A stretch of DNA of 64,000 nucleotides from Priestia koreensis. GTDB taxonomy: Bacteria > Bacillota > Bacilli > Bacillales > Bacillaceae_H. The position numbers and the translations under genes were made by a program. This document shows positions 7,098-15,495 of this stretch, in pieces. The stretch lies in assembly GCF_001274935.1 (NCBI RefSeq), contig NZ_LILC01000030.1, positions 62,001 through 126,000 on the forward strand, read 5' to 3'. The notes beneath the pieces are model-generated. The model was not told the DNA's origin. It ran no database searches and saw only the letters and a program-made list of their open reading frames with translations. Position 1 is the first letter of the stretch; each line of letters begins with the position of its first letter.

Positions 7098-7857
7098 ATA
7101 CAAAACTCTTTTTCCCGCCGGTTACCGGAATGACAGCACCTGTAATAAAGTCGGATTTTTCGTCGCATAGAAAACGAACCACTCTCGAAATATCCTCTCC
7201 ACTACCTACACGTCCGATTGGCGTATCATCTGCATCATTTGTCTGCGTTGTCTGCTCAATCGTTGCTTCCTTCCAAGGATGAACGATATCTCCGGGGCAC
7301 ACCATATTCACCGTAATGCCATGCTTAGCTTCTTCTAATGATAGTGTTTTCGTTAAACTGACGAGACCTACTTTAGACGCAGCGTAAGCGGATCGATGAA
7401 CCCAAGCTGGTGCCGAGTCCGCATCACTAAATCCAAAATTGATGATTCGTCCCCACTTATTCTCTCTCATCAACGGAACTAGCAGCTTCACTAAATAAAA
7501 CACAGAGCTCATATTTCCGTTAAGCATGCTGTCCCATTCTTCTAGGCTATAATCGACCAAGTCCTTGTAATCAAATACAAAAGGTCCGGCATTGTTCACC
7601 AATATATCAATCTTTCCATGTATTTGAAGCGCCTCATTTACAATGCGCTCAACATCCTCAAATTTAGAGATATCCCCCTGAAGACACGTTGCCTTAACAT
7701 GATACGTCTCTTCTACTTCCCTTTTTAAGCTGAGGGCTTTTTCTTTACTTTGGCGATAATTGACAATGACATCATACCCTTCCTTTGCAAGGTCAATAAT
7801 CATTCTTTTTCCTAACCCGGTTGCACTACCGGTCACCAAAGCTACACGGTTACTCAT
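7096..7857 (-). CDS. SDR-family NAD(P)-dependent oxidoreductase
   Basis: A classical short-chain dehydrogenase/reductase of 253 residues, FabG-like. Cofactor motif TGSATGLG (residues 9-16), NNAG (near 88) and the catalytic YAASK (near 158) are intact, with a C-terminal GAVIPVTGG. The usual catalytic serine position falls in the FGFSDAD segment before the tyrosine. Family members reduce carbonyl groups on varied substrates, and nothing here narrows the choice. Start ATG at 7857 follows GGGAGGAG. It is a single-gene unit, convergent with nsrR; its position beside the NO-response genes may be accidental. Confidence 0.85.
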   Translation of the reverse strand: MSNRVALVTGSATGLGKRMIIDLAKEGYDVIVNYRQSKEKALSLKREVEETYHVKATCLQGDISKFEDVERIVNEALQIHGKIDILVNNAGPFVFDYKDLVDYSLEEWDSMLNGNMSSVFYLVKLLVPLMRENKWGRIINFGFSDADSAPAWVHRSAYAASKVGLVSLTKTLSLEEAKHGITVNMVCPGDIVHPWKEATIEQTTQTNDADDTPIGRVGSGEDISRVVRFLCDEKSDFITGAVIPVTGGKKSFV

Positions 7858-8049
7858 ACTACTCCTCCCTTACTAATCGTCTTCTATGTATGAACGTTTT
7901 ACACACTTGCATTCCCTTTTTAAGCTTTCCCTACACATTCCTCATTTACTTTTTGATTCCCTTTAATATTAGCGAAAAATCAGGAAAAAATATATTTTTA
8001 ATCGTTCATAGAGAAGAAAATTTTTTTAGGTTTGTCCCGAAATCTCTTG

Positions 8050-8079
8050 TTGGACTCTCTGATCTCATTTGTTTATAGT
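8050..8079 (+). promoter_or_regulatory. Probable promoter of the thioredoxin-like gene
   Basis: TTGGAC, an 18-base spacer and TATAGT, about 30 bases before the start codon. Confidence 0.5.
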
Positions 8080-8109
8080 AAAAGAGAAATATAAAAAGGG
8101 GGAAATAAA

Positions 8110-8664
8110 ATGTCAACTTTACAACCTTGGTTTGAAAAAGGATTGACCGATTTTACCTATCTACATAACATGACCGTTCATCAAGAAAACTTATTAAAGG
8201 TGTATAACTCAGTGTCAGTAAGCGACGAAGAAAAAACTACCCTTCGTACACTTCAACATAAAAAAATAAAAGCTATTGTCCTAACTGCTGACTGGTGTGG
8301 AGACGCAATGGTAAACGTACCGATTTTCTTACGCCTTGCACAAGAAGCACTAATTGAAACACGCTTTTTAATTCGTGATGAAAACCTTGAATTAATGGAT
8401 CAATACTTAACAAACGGTACAGCGCGTTCCATTCCGATTTTTATCTTTATCGATGAAGACGGAAACGAAATCGGGAAATGGGGCCCTCGCTCACCAAAGG
8501 CTCAGGAGGTAGCTGACTCGTTAAAAGCAAATCTTCCTGAAAAGGACTCGCCTGAATTTGAAGCAGCGTTCAAAGAGTTTGCGACGAAGATTTCTGCGAC
8601 TTTTACAACTGATAAAGCTTTATGGGAAGATATTAAGAAAGATATGCTAAAAGCCCTTCTATAA
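8110..8664 (+). CDS. Thioredoxin-family protein with a single active-site cysteine
   Basis: A 184-residue cytoplasmic protein with a thioredoxin fold. The active-site loop reads TADWCGDAM, so only the first of the usual CxxC cysteines is kept. The cis-proline equivalent lies in the RSIPIFIFID segment near residue 118. N- and C-terminal helical extensions make it longer than thioredoxin itself. Such monothiol thioredoxin-like proteins are widespread in Bacillus, with poorly known partners. Start ATG follows AAAGGGGGA. It stands alone between a promoter and a strong terminator shared with the convergent ribose operon. Confidence 0.8.
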   Translation: MSTLQPWFEKGLTDFTYLHNMTVHQENLLKVYNSVSVSDEEKTTLRTLQHKKIKAIVLTADWCGDAMVNVPIFLRLAQEALIETRFLIRDENLELMDQYLTNGTARSIPIFIFIDEDGNEIGKWGPRSPKAQEVADSLKANLPEKDSPEFEAAFKEFATKISATFTTDKALWEDIKKDMLKALL

Positions 8665-8670
8665 GTTAAA

Positions 8671-8698
8671 AGAGGCACCGTGTAGGCGCCTCTTTTTC
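8671..8698. terminator. Bidirectional terminator, thioredoxin-like gene and rbs operon
   Basis: Stem AGAGGC-CC/GG-GCCTCT with one mismatch and a 5-base loop followed by T. It lies between convergent transcription units and ends one base before the rbsB stop codon. Confidence 0.75.
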
Positions 8699-9616
8699 TT
8701 ATTCCTTCGTAACTAGTTTTAACGGTACTGGAATTTTCTTTTCTACTTTCTTTCCTTGTACAACGTCTTTTGCTGCTTTCACTGCAAGCTGACCAATCAA
8801 TTCCGGCTGTTGAGCAACGGTTGCTGCTAATTTACCTTCTTTAACCGCTTTGATCGCATCGTCATTTCCATCAAATCCGACCACAATTACATCCTTACCA
8901 GAACTATTGATTGCTTGAATTGCTCCTAGTGCCATTTCATCATTGTGAGCAAACACAGCTTTAATATCTGGCTTACCTTGAATGATATTTTCCATGACGT
9001 TTAGCCCTTTTGTACGATCAAAGTCCGCAGACTGCTTTGCCGTTACGTCTAGTTTGTTGTCCGCTACATTGTGGAATCCTTTCCCACGTTCACGAGTAGC
9101 AGAAGCTCCAGGTACCCCCTCTAATTCCGCTACCTGCGCTTTTTCACCTACCATCTTCACAATATAATCAGCAGCCATTTGACCACCTTTCACATTATCA
9201 GATGCTACGAGTGCCGCAACTTCTCCTTTTTCAGCTGAGCGGTCTAATGTCACAACCGGTACGCCAACGTTGTTTGCTGACTGAACCGCTGTTGAAATCG
9301 CCGCAGAGTCAGTTGGGTTAATTAAAAGTGCATCTACTCCTTGCTGTAGTAAATCTTCTACGTCATTAATTTGTTTTGCTGTATCATTTTGTGCATCAAC
9401 CGTGATGACTTTGATTCCTTTTTTCTTCGCTTCCTTGATTACACCATCTTTTAACGATACAAAGAACGGATTGTTTAATGTTGAAACAGATAATCCGATT
9501 TTCATGTCTTTTACATCGGTCTTTTTAGAAGGCTTTGCCCATTGTGGTGGCTCCATGGAGCATGCTCCTAAAAGGAGAAGTGACAAGGACAGTACCAAGA
9601 CTAGAATTTTTTTCAT
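8699..9616 (-). CDS. rbsB: Ribose ABC transporter substrate-binding lipoprotein
   Basis: A 305-residue periplasmic-binding-type protein that captures D-ribose outside the membrane and delivers it to RbsC. A lipoprotein signal (MKKILVLVLSLSLLLL) ends in the lipobox LLGAC, so it is lipid-anchored. The binding fold begins MKIGLSVSTLNNPFF, with the hinge and sugar contacts in TVDAQND, LDRSAE and VVGFDGNDDA, as in RbsB. The start at 9616 is fixed by GGAGGAGACAG just upstream; it begins 13 bases after rbsC ends. Last gene of the rbs operon. Confidence 0.95.
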   Translation of the reverse strand: MKKILVLVLSLSLLLLGACSMEPPQWAKPSKKTDVKDMKIGLSVSTLNNPFFVSLKDGVIKEAKKKGIKVITVDAQNDTAKQINDVEDLLQQGVDALLINPTDSAAISTAVQSANNVGVPVVTLDRSAEKGEVAALVASDNVKGGQMAADYIVKMVGEKAQVAELEGVPGASATRERGKGFHNVADNKLDVTAKQSADFDRTKGLNVMENIIQGKPDIKAVFAHNDEMALGAIQAINSSGKDVIVVGFDGNDDAIKAVKEGKLAATVAQQPELIGQLAVKAAKDVVQGKKVEKKIPVPLKLVTKE

Positions 9617-9629
9617 CTTCTGTCTCCTC

Positions 9630-10595
9630 CTACGCTGCTTTTTTACGGTCAATAACAACCGCAATCAAAATAACAATACCTTTGACAACCATTTGATAGA
9701 ACGATGAAACACCTAACAAGTTCAGTCCATTATTTAACGTTCCAATGATTAAAGCACCAATTAGCGTTCCAACAATTCGACCGCGTCCACCTGATAAGCT
9801 TGTCCCTCCAAGAACAACCGCTGCGATTGCATCCAACTCATACGATGTACCAGCAGTTGGCTGTGCAGAATTTAGTCGTGATGTTAAAATTCCACCTGCA
9901 AGCGCTGAAAGCAATCCTGCTAATGAATAAATCATCACTTTTACTTTTGGTACTTTAATTCCTGAAATAAGTGCTGCTTTTTCATTTCCACCGATGGCAT
10001 ATGTTTTACGTCCAAACGGCGTTTTGTGTAAAATCACCCATAGGATCACAAAAGCGATAATCATTGTGATAGCTGGTACAGGAATTCCTAAGAAATAACC
10101 TCGTCCGAATAACTGGAATAAGCGGTTCTCACCAAGACCTGTGATTGGATTTCCGTTCGTGTATACAAGCGTTAATCCGCGGAAAATAGTCATTGTCGCA
10201 AGCGTTGCGATAAATGGTGCCATTTTCCCTTTTGTAATTAGTAATCCGTTCACCATTCCCATGACTGCACCTAACACACAGCCTACTAAAAGAGCGAGAA
10301 TTGGATCTAATCCAGATACGATCATACCTGCCGTTAATGCGCTAGAAAGAGCCAGTATCGAACCAACTGATAAATCGATTCCGCCTGTTAAAATAACAAA
10401 CGTCATTCCATACGCGATCAGTGCGTTGATGGCTACTTGGCGAAGCAAGTTTAAAATATTAAGTGGTGCGAGAAAGCTCGGATTTAATACAGAAACGATT
10501 ACAATTAGAATAAAAAGGCCAAGAAGCGGTCCGAGTTTCTGCATAATGTTTTCAACATGATTTTTTTTACCTATGGTTTCAGTCATCGCCGTCAT
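9630..10595 (-). CDS. rbsC: Ribose ABC transporter permease
   Basis: A 321-residue inner-membrane permease with eight to ten hydrophobic segments. It forms the ribose channel of the RbsABC importer. Characteristic stretches are YGMTFVILTGGIDLSVGS (near residue 65) and VVLGGTSLSGGRGRIVGT (near 265), the latter close to the ATPase-coupling loop. The start at 10595 (MTAMTE) has a GGGGGGA site and lies one base after the rbsA stop codon, implying translational coupling. Confidence 0.95.
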   Translation of the reverse strand: MTAMTETIGKKNHVENIMQKLGPLLGLFILIVIVSVLNPSFLAPLNILNLLRQVAINALIAYGMTFVILTGGIDLSVGSILALSSALTAGMIVSGLDPILALLVGCVLGAVMGMVNGLLITKGKMAPFIATLATMTIFRGLTLVYTNGNPITGLGENRLFQLFGRGYFLGIPVPAITMIIAFVILWVILHKTPFGRKTYAIGGNEKAALISGIKVPKVKVMIYSLAGLLSALAGGILTSRLNSAQPTAGTSYELDAIAAVVLGGTSLSGGRGRIVGTLIGALIIGTLNNGLNLLGVSSFYQMVVKGIVILIAVVIDRKKAA

Positions 10596-10596
10596 G

Positions 10597-12078
10597 TTAT
10601 TGTCCCCCCGTTGCATACGTCATAATTTTTTCTTGGTTGGCTTCCGCTCGAGATAGCTCACCGGTTAATTTCCCTTCGTGAATGACCAAGATACGATCAC
10701 TCATTCCTAATACTTCCGGTAACTCGGATGAAACCATAATAATGGCAACCCCACGCTCCGTCAGTTCGTTCATTAATTGATAAATTTCGCGCTTCGCTCC
10801 CACGTCTACGCCGCGTGTTGGCTCATCCAAAATAAGCACTTTAGGTCCAATTCCAACCCATTTTGCGATTACAATCTTTTGCTGATTTCCTCCAGACAGA
10901 TTTCCTGCGCTCGTTTCAGCCGACTGTGTTTTGATCAGTAAGCGCTTAATCAATAACTCAACGAAATCATTTTCACTTTTTTGATCGATGATTCCTTTCG
11001 GTGCAAAACTAAACAAATTTGGAAGAACCATATTTTCACGAATTGAAAAATCAAGTATTAATCCCTCATCTTTTCGGTTCTCTGTGATAAATCCAATCCC
11101 AAGTTTTACAGCCTGATGAGGGTGCTTAATCGTCGCCTTTTGACCATTAATAAAAATTTCTCCTCCGTCTAACGAATCTAGACCGAAGATCGTTCTCATA
11201 ATCTCTGTTCGTCCTGCTCCCATTAAACCAGAAACGCCGACAATTTCTCCTGAGCGAACAGAAAAGCTAATATTGTTAAAGGTTTCTTTTTTCGTTAATC
11301 CCTTTACCTCTAGCACTACTTCACTTGGGGTTGACGTCCGTTCTGGGAAACGATCAGTTAATTCACGACCGACCATTTTCTTTACGACATCATCAAAACT
11401 TGTTTCTGGAATGTGTTTTGTATCAATTGTTTTACCATCCCTCATAACCGTTATTCGGTCACAAATCGTAAAGATTTCCTCCATACGATGAGAAATGTAG
11501 ACAATTGATACGTCTTCTTTTTTCAATGAGCGAATTACTTCGAACAACTTTTCGATTTCACGCTCTGTTAATGCGGCCGTAGGCTCATCCATAATGATGA
11601 CCTTTGCATTAGTCATAAGCGCCTTCGCAATTTCAATCATTTGCTGTTGCCCTACTGAGCATTCTCCCGCTTCTTTTTCAAGGGGAATGGAAACTGCTAA
11701 TCGTTCGAACTGCTTCCTTGCTAACGCTTTCATTTCCTTTGTTTTTAAAAAGCCGAATGAGGACTTTAACTCTTTCCCGATGAAGAGGTTTTCAAGAACC
11801 GTCATGTCTGGCCATACGTTTAGCTCCTGATGAATGAATGCTACGCCATTCTCCTCTGCTTCTTTTGGATTTTGGAAGTAGCGCTCTTGTCCATCAATTA
11901 CAATCGTACCTTGATCATGCTTATGAAGTCCGGTCAGGATATTCATAAGCGTTGATTTACCTGCACCGTTCTCGCCCATCAACGCATGAACTTCTCCTGT
12001 TTTTAATTCAAAGTCTACGCCTTCAAGGACTTTATTTTTCCCAAATGCCTTATAGATGTTATCCATCTTGATATGCAT
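10597..12078 (-). CDS. rbsA: Ribose ABC transporter ATP-binding protein (two ATPase domains)
   Basis: A 493-residue protein with two fused ABC domains, as usual for RbsA. The first has Walker A GENGAGKST (near 36), a degenerate signature CSVGQQQM and Walker B VIIMDEPTAAL. The second has a GAGRTE variant P-loop, LSGGNQQKI signature and VLILDEPTRGVDVG. It powers ribose import and sits at the cytoplasmic face of RbsC. Start MHIKMDN follows AAAGGGGTGA. The unconventional second P-loop is normal for this family. Confidence 0.95.
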   Translation of the reverse strand: MHIKMDNIYKAFGKNKVLEGVDFELKTGEVHALMGENGAGKSTLMNILTGLHKHDQGTIVIDGQERYFQNPKEAEENGVAFIHQELNVWPDMTVLENLFIGKELKSSFGFLKTKEMKALARKQFERLAVSIPLEKEAGECSVGQQQMIEIAKALMTNAKVIIMDEPTAALTEREIEKLFEVIRSLKKEDVSIVYISHRMEEIFTICDRITVMRDGKTIDTKHIPETSFDDVVKKMVGRELTDRFPERTSTPSEVVLEVKGLTKKETFNNISFSVRSGEIVGVSGLMGAGRTEIMRTIFGLDSLDGGEIFINGQKATIKHPHQAVKLGIGFITENRKDEGLILDFSIRENMVLPNLFSFAPKGIIDQKSENDFVELLIKRLLIKTQSAETSAGNLSGGNQQKIVIAKWVGIGPKVLILDEPTRGVDVGAKREIYQLMNELTERGVAIIMVSSELPEVLGMSDRILVIHEGKLTGELSRAEANQEKIMTYATGGQ

Positions 12079-12094
12079 AATCTGTTCACCCCTT

Positions 12095-12484
12095 TTAGAA
12101 GATTACTCCTGCCTGTAAAATACAGTTTGCATATGGCGTAACTTCTCCTGTGCGAATAACCGCTTTTGCGTTTTTCGTTAGTTCTTTAAACTCTTCATGT
12201 GACACGTACTCAATATTCTGAAAGCCCTTGGCCATGTATTTACACGTTGATTTGTTATTCTTCTTAATTTCCTCAGCGACAATTGCTTTTTCTACGACCA
12301 TATCCTCTACAAGTGCATCTACAACATCCGTGAACCTCGGAACACCGAGCGTAAGTGCCAAATCAATTTTTTGGACGCCGTCTGGAATGGGCAGACCTGC
12401 ATCTGCCACGACAATCCAGTCCGTGTGTCCAAAATCAGCCAGTACTTTTGAGATATGACTATTTAAAATCCCCTGTTTCTTCAT
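12095..12484 (-). CDS. rbsD: D-ribose pyranase
   Basis: A small cytoplasmic enzyme (129 residues) that converts the pyranose form of ribose to the furanose form used by RbsK. Family landmarks are MKKQGILNSH at the start, the catalytic DAGLPIPDGV stretch and the C-terminal RTGEVTPYANCILQAGV. The ATG at 12484 is chosen because the AAGGGAG site is 9 bases upstream; an in-frame TTG two codons earlier is too near that site. It starts 2 bases after the rbsK stop codon. Confidence 0.93.
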   Translation of the reverse strand: MKKQGILNSHISKVLADFGHTDWIVVADAGLPIPDGVQKIDLALTLGVPRFTDVVDALVEDMVVEKAIVAEEIKKNNKSTCKYMAKGFQNIEYVSHEEFKELTKNAKAVIRTGEVTPYANCILQAGVIF

Positions 12485-12486
12485 AC

Positions 12487-13365
12487 TCAAAGACTCCCTT
12501 CTACGTCACCGCGCATTGGCATTCCGCCCTGTGCACCAAATTTTGTTACCGATAATGACGCTGCTCGATTAGCAAAACGAAGGCTTTCTTCAAATGATTT
12601 CTTCTCCGCTAGCGCTACCGCAAAAGCAGCGTTAAATGTATCGCCTGCACCTGTCGTATCGACGGCTTCTACTTCATAGGAAGGAACAAGAACTTCCTTT
12701 TCCCCATTAAAATAGCGGACCCCGCTTTTTCCTTCCGTAATGAAGACCTTATTCGGATATTGACGAAGCGCTTCTGCCGGGCTTACACCGTTAAACAAGA
12801 CATCAGCTTCGTGCTCATTAGGCGTAATATATGTTGCCTGGTCAATAACCTTTTGGTTAAGCTTTCGTGCTGGTGCTGGATTAAGAAGAAGTGGGATGTG
12901 ATGATCATGGCAATACTGACTCACATATTCAACCGTTTCTTCTGGAATTTCTTGTTGAATCAAGACGATATCTGCTTCTTTTAATACGTGTGCGGCTTCT
13001 TCAACATAAGAAGGCGTGATATGATCATTGGCACCTTTTACAACCACGATGCTGTTATCACCTTCTGCTAAAATGATATGAGCCGTTCCGCTTTTTTCAT
13101 CGGTAACCGGTTTCACATTATTTACAAGAACACGATTCTCCGTAAAGTTATTTAAAATGATTTCTCCGTAGTGATCGTCTCCTACACAGCCAATCATGTG
13201 TACCTCTGCACCAAGTCTTGCGGCTGCAACTGCTTGATTTGCTCCTTTTCCGCCTGGAACGGTTTCAAAACGATCCCCAAGCACTGTTTCACCAGCACCT
13301 GGTCGTTTTTCAGACGTAACGACTAAATCCATTGATGAACTTCCTACTACTGCAATTTTCGCCAT
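12487..13365 (-). CDS. rbsK: Ribokinase
   Basis: PfkB-family kinase of 292 residues that phosphorylates D-ribose to ribose 5-phosphate. Seen are the N-terminal substrate segment VVGSSSMDLVV, the PGGKGANQAVAAARLGA motif (near 38-54), and the C-terminal AVDTTGAGDTFNAAFA with the catalytic Asp. Start ATG at 13365 lies one base after the rbsR stop codon, with AGAAAGG upstream, so the pair is probably translationally coupled. Second gene of the operon. Confidence 0.95.
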   Translation of the reverse strand: MAKIAVVGSSSMDLVVTSEKRPGAGETVLGDRFETVPGGKGANQAVAAARLGAEVHMIGCVGDDHYGEIILNNFTENRVLVNNVKPVTDEKSGTAHIILAEGDNSIVVVKGANDHITPSYVEEAAHVLKEADIVLIQQEIPEETVEYVSQYCHDHHIPLLLNPAPARKLNQKVIDQATYITPNEHEADVLFNGVSPAEALRQYPNKVFITEGKSGVRYFNGEKEVLVPSYEVEAVDTTGAGDTFNAAFAVALAEKKSFEESLRFANRAASLSVTKFGAQGGMPMRGDVEGSL

Positions 13366-13366
13366 G

Positions 13367-14347
13367 TTAATCAACCTTTCTCGTTGTTTCTCGTTCTATA
13401 AAGGTAACGGGTAGCTGAATATTCCGTTCATCTACCTGCTCTTTTTTAATTAGTTTAATAAGTAAATTTGCTGCTTCTTTTCCCATATCATAAGCCGGCT
13501 GTCTAATCGTTGAGAGCGGCGGGAACAGCAGCTTACTTTGAGGAATATCATCAAATCCGATAATTTGCAGATCATCAGGAATTTTCTTTCCTCTTCGAAG
13601 CGCCTCGTGCAATACGGCTGTAGCTACAATATCGTTACTCGCTATCACGCCATCTGTTTCAGGATAAAGGTGAAACAATTCGTTTGCCCATTTCTGAGCA
13701 TCTGCAAAGGCAAAGGAATTCGTTTGCACGACTTGAACATCCACATTCTCGCTTTGAAGAACCTGCATGGCACCTTGAAAGCGGTCCTGAGCTGGTCGAA
13801 GCGATGGTGGTCCTTGAATGATCGCGATCTTTCTACTTCCTCGTGCAATCATTTCTGTTGCAGCTAAGCAACCCCCTTGGACACCGTCCGCATACACCGA
13901 GAGATGTTTGTCCGACACCCGATCAAGAAATACGACAGGAATATGTAAGTCACCATAGTTTTTTTGAATCGGATTGTTCGTTGCTGAGATAATGCCTACA
14001 ATATTATTTTTTGAAAATGTATGAATGTAATCTAACTCTTTTTGTTCGTTCTCATCGCTGTTTCCTAGAATGACGCGAAAGCCCTGCTGATGAACTTCAT
14101 CTTCAACTCCCCTTGCCAATTCCGGAAAGAAAGGATTTGTAATATCCGGCAATAACAGACCAATGAGGCGAGATTCACGTTTATAGAGAGAGCGTGCAAC
14201 TTCATTTGGACTATAATTTAGTTCCTTAATAGCTTTTGCAACGCGTTTTCTCGTATCTTGATGGACATACCCTGTATCATTTAACACGCGTGAAACTGTT
14301 GCAACTGATACACCGGCAGCTTTTGCTACATCTCTTATTGTTGCCAA
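13367..14347 (-). CDS. rbsR: LacI-family repressor of the ribose operon
   Basis: A 326-residue LacI/GalR regulator, first gene of the operon it should control. The helix-turn-helix is TIRDVAKAAGVSVATVSRVLN at the N-terminus, with the hinge SPNEVARSL, followed by a periplasmic-binding-type effector domain (LLLPDITNPFFPELARGVE; DIPQSKLLFPPLSTIRQP). The start codon is TTG, fixed by a strong GGAGGGG site 4-10 bases upstream and by the conserved MATIRDVA start of the family. Ribose or a phosphorylated derivative is the likely inducer. Confidence 0.93.
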   Translation of the reverse strand: MATIRDVAKAAGVSVATVSRVLNDTGYVHQDTRKRVAKAIKELNYSPNEVARSLYKRESRLIGLLLPDITNPFFPELARGVEDEVHQQGFRVILGNSDENEQKELDYIHTFSKNNIVGIISATNNPIQKNYGDLHIPVVFLDRVSDKHLSVYADGVQGGCLAATEMIARGSRKIAIIQGPPSLRPAQDRFQGAMQVLQSENVDVQVVQTNSFAFADAQKWANELFHLYPETDGVIASNDIVATAVLHEALRRGKKIPDDLQIIGFDDIPQSKLLFPPLSTIRQPAYDMGKEAANLLIKLIKKEQVDERNIQLPVTFIERETTRKVD

Positions 14348-14365
14348 TTTTCTCCCCTCCTGTTA

Positions 14366-14379
14366 TGTAACCGTTTACA
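14366..14379. promoter_or_regulatory. cre / LacI-type operator of the rbs operon
   Basis: The minus-strand sequence TGTAAACGGTTACA fits the CcpA catabolite-responsive consensus TGWAANCGNTNWCA at every fixed position. It begins 6 bases downstream of the -10 box, so binding would block transcription. RbsR may use the same or an overlapping site. Confidence 0.75.
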
Positions 14380-14385
14380 CAATAA

Positions 14386-14414
14386 AGAATAGCACCATTC
14401 TATTAATCTGGCAA
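14386..14414 (-). promoter_or_regulatory. Promoter of the rbs operon
   Basis: TTGCCA, exactly 17 bases, then TATTCT on the minus strand. It lies directly upstream of the cre site and 39 bases from the rbsR start. Confidence 0.7.
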
Positions 14415-14487
14415 CTATCTTTGCTCATTATTTTTATATGGTAAAATAAACCACGTAATATTCGAATCAAAAAAGGAGGAAAAAATC

Positions 14488-14757
14488 ATGAGGATTAGTA
14501 CGAAGTTAGGCATTTTTTTTACTAGCATTGCTGCTTTTTTATACGCCACTAAGCACATAACTGCCGCCATAATGGTCATCAACGTGAACACAGCCGCAAC
14601 CAACTACTACGATGGTGCCTACGAGTCAATTGGAATCGGTATTACGATATGGACTGTTCTTTCCTTCATCCTAGCATGTGGATTTTTCATTCACAGTCTA
14701 TGGACTTTATCACAGAAAAATAGCACGAAAAATTCGCCAACTAATTTATCTTCCTAA
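14488..14757 (+). CDS. Small membrane protein, function unknown
   Basis: An 89-residue protein with two hydrophobic segments (about residues 7-33 and 48-70) and a short polar, Asn/Ser-rich tail, suggesting a two-pass membrane protein with both ends on the same side. I do not recognise the family. It has a very good AAAGGAGG site 9 bases before the ATG, which argues that it is real. It is the only plus-strand gene between the divergent rbs operon and the convergent DUF2071 gene. Confidence 0.65.
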   Translation: MRISTKLGIFFTSIAAFLYATKHITAAIMVINVNTAATNYYDGAYESIGIGITIWTVLSFILACGFFIHSLWTLSQKNSTKNSPTNLSS

Positions 14758-14759
14758 CG

Positions 14760-14785
14760 AAAAGCGGTGAGAACTCTCTCACCGC
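14760..14785 (-). terminator. Terminator overlapping the end of the DUF2071 gene
   Basis: Perfect 9-base stem GCGGTGAGA/TCTCACCGC followed on the minus strand by TTTTCG. The upstream arm includes the TGA stop codon. Confidence 0.6.
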
Positions 14786-15483
14786 CCAACATAACGAAAC
14801 GGATAAATATATGTCTGAACCTTATCGGCATAGTGAAGCGTCCATTCATCAGAGTTAGCGGGTCGTCCGTAAGGAGTTGAAAGTGTATCTTGATAAATTT
14901 CACACTCTGCCTTTTGAAGGGGCCAGTGATCGTGAAAAATATCTCCGCGATACACTTTTCCTTTTTTGACAATGTACAAGCAGTAGCGCTCCGTCAAAAA
15001 ATAAGCGAGTTCTCCCCTTTGACTTGCTTGAGGAGGGCCTATTGGCTTGTAGCGAATGGTTAATGCCGCATGCCGCACGTTACGATGGGTTCGCGTAGAA
15101 GATAAGGAAATCTCCTCTCCGTGCACATGACCTTTCATCGTGGCACGGTAGTAAGGCAAGTTAAAAATGTTTCGTGCCACAGATACTGCTAGAGGGTGAT
15201 TGGCGTCCAAGCTGAAGAAATAAACGCCAGGCTTCCCTTTGTAGGTTACGTACGTGCGGACGTTTAATTCCCACAGCCTCGATGCATGTGGAACAGAAGG
15301 TAGACCTCGAAAGCGAATATGATCCATTTCAAATGGAACAATCGCAATCCATGCTTTTCCGTCGAAAGTGTCCACCTCTAGTTGAGAAGGCAGGAATGGT
15401 TTGATAAATTCCGGTGTAACAGCCCAATGTAGAAATAAAAGCTTATTCCACGTCTGCTTCATAATCCATCCCTTTTTCTCCAT
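14779..15483 (-). CDS. DUF2071 (YqjF-like) family protein
   Basis: A 234-residue protein of the DUF2071/YqjF family, which shares the acetoacetate-decarboxylase-like fold. Typical stretches are LLFLHWAVTPEFIKPFLP, GKAWIAIVPFEM, LWELNVRTYV and GVYFFSLDANHPLAV. The biochemical role of the family is not established. Start ATG at 15483 follows GAGGTGATC. The neighbouring renalase-like gene ends 12 bases upstream on the same strand, so the two are probably one operon and may act in the same process. Confidence 0.85.
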   Translation of the reverse strand: MEKKGWIMKQTWNKLLFLHWAVTPEFIKPFLPSQLEVDTFDGKAWIAIVPFEMDHIRFRGLPSVPHASRLWELNVRTYVTYKGKPGVYFFSLDANHPLAVSVARNIFNLPYYRATMKGHVHGEEISLSSTRTHRNVRHAALTIRYKPIGPPQASQRGELAYFLTERYCLYIVKKGKVYRGDIFHDHWPLQKAECEIYQDTLSTPYGRPANSDEWTLHYADKVQTYIYPFRYVGR

Positions 15484-15495
15484 ATGATCACCTCA

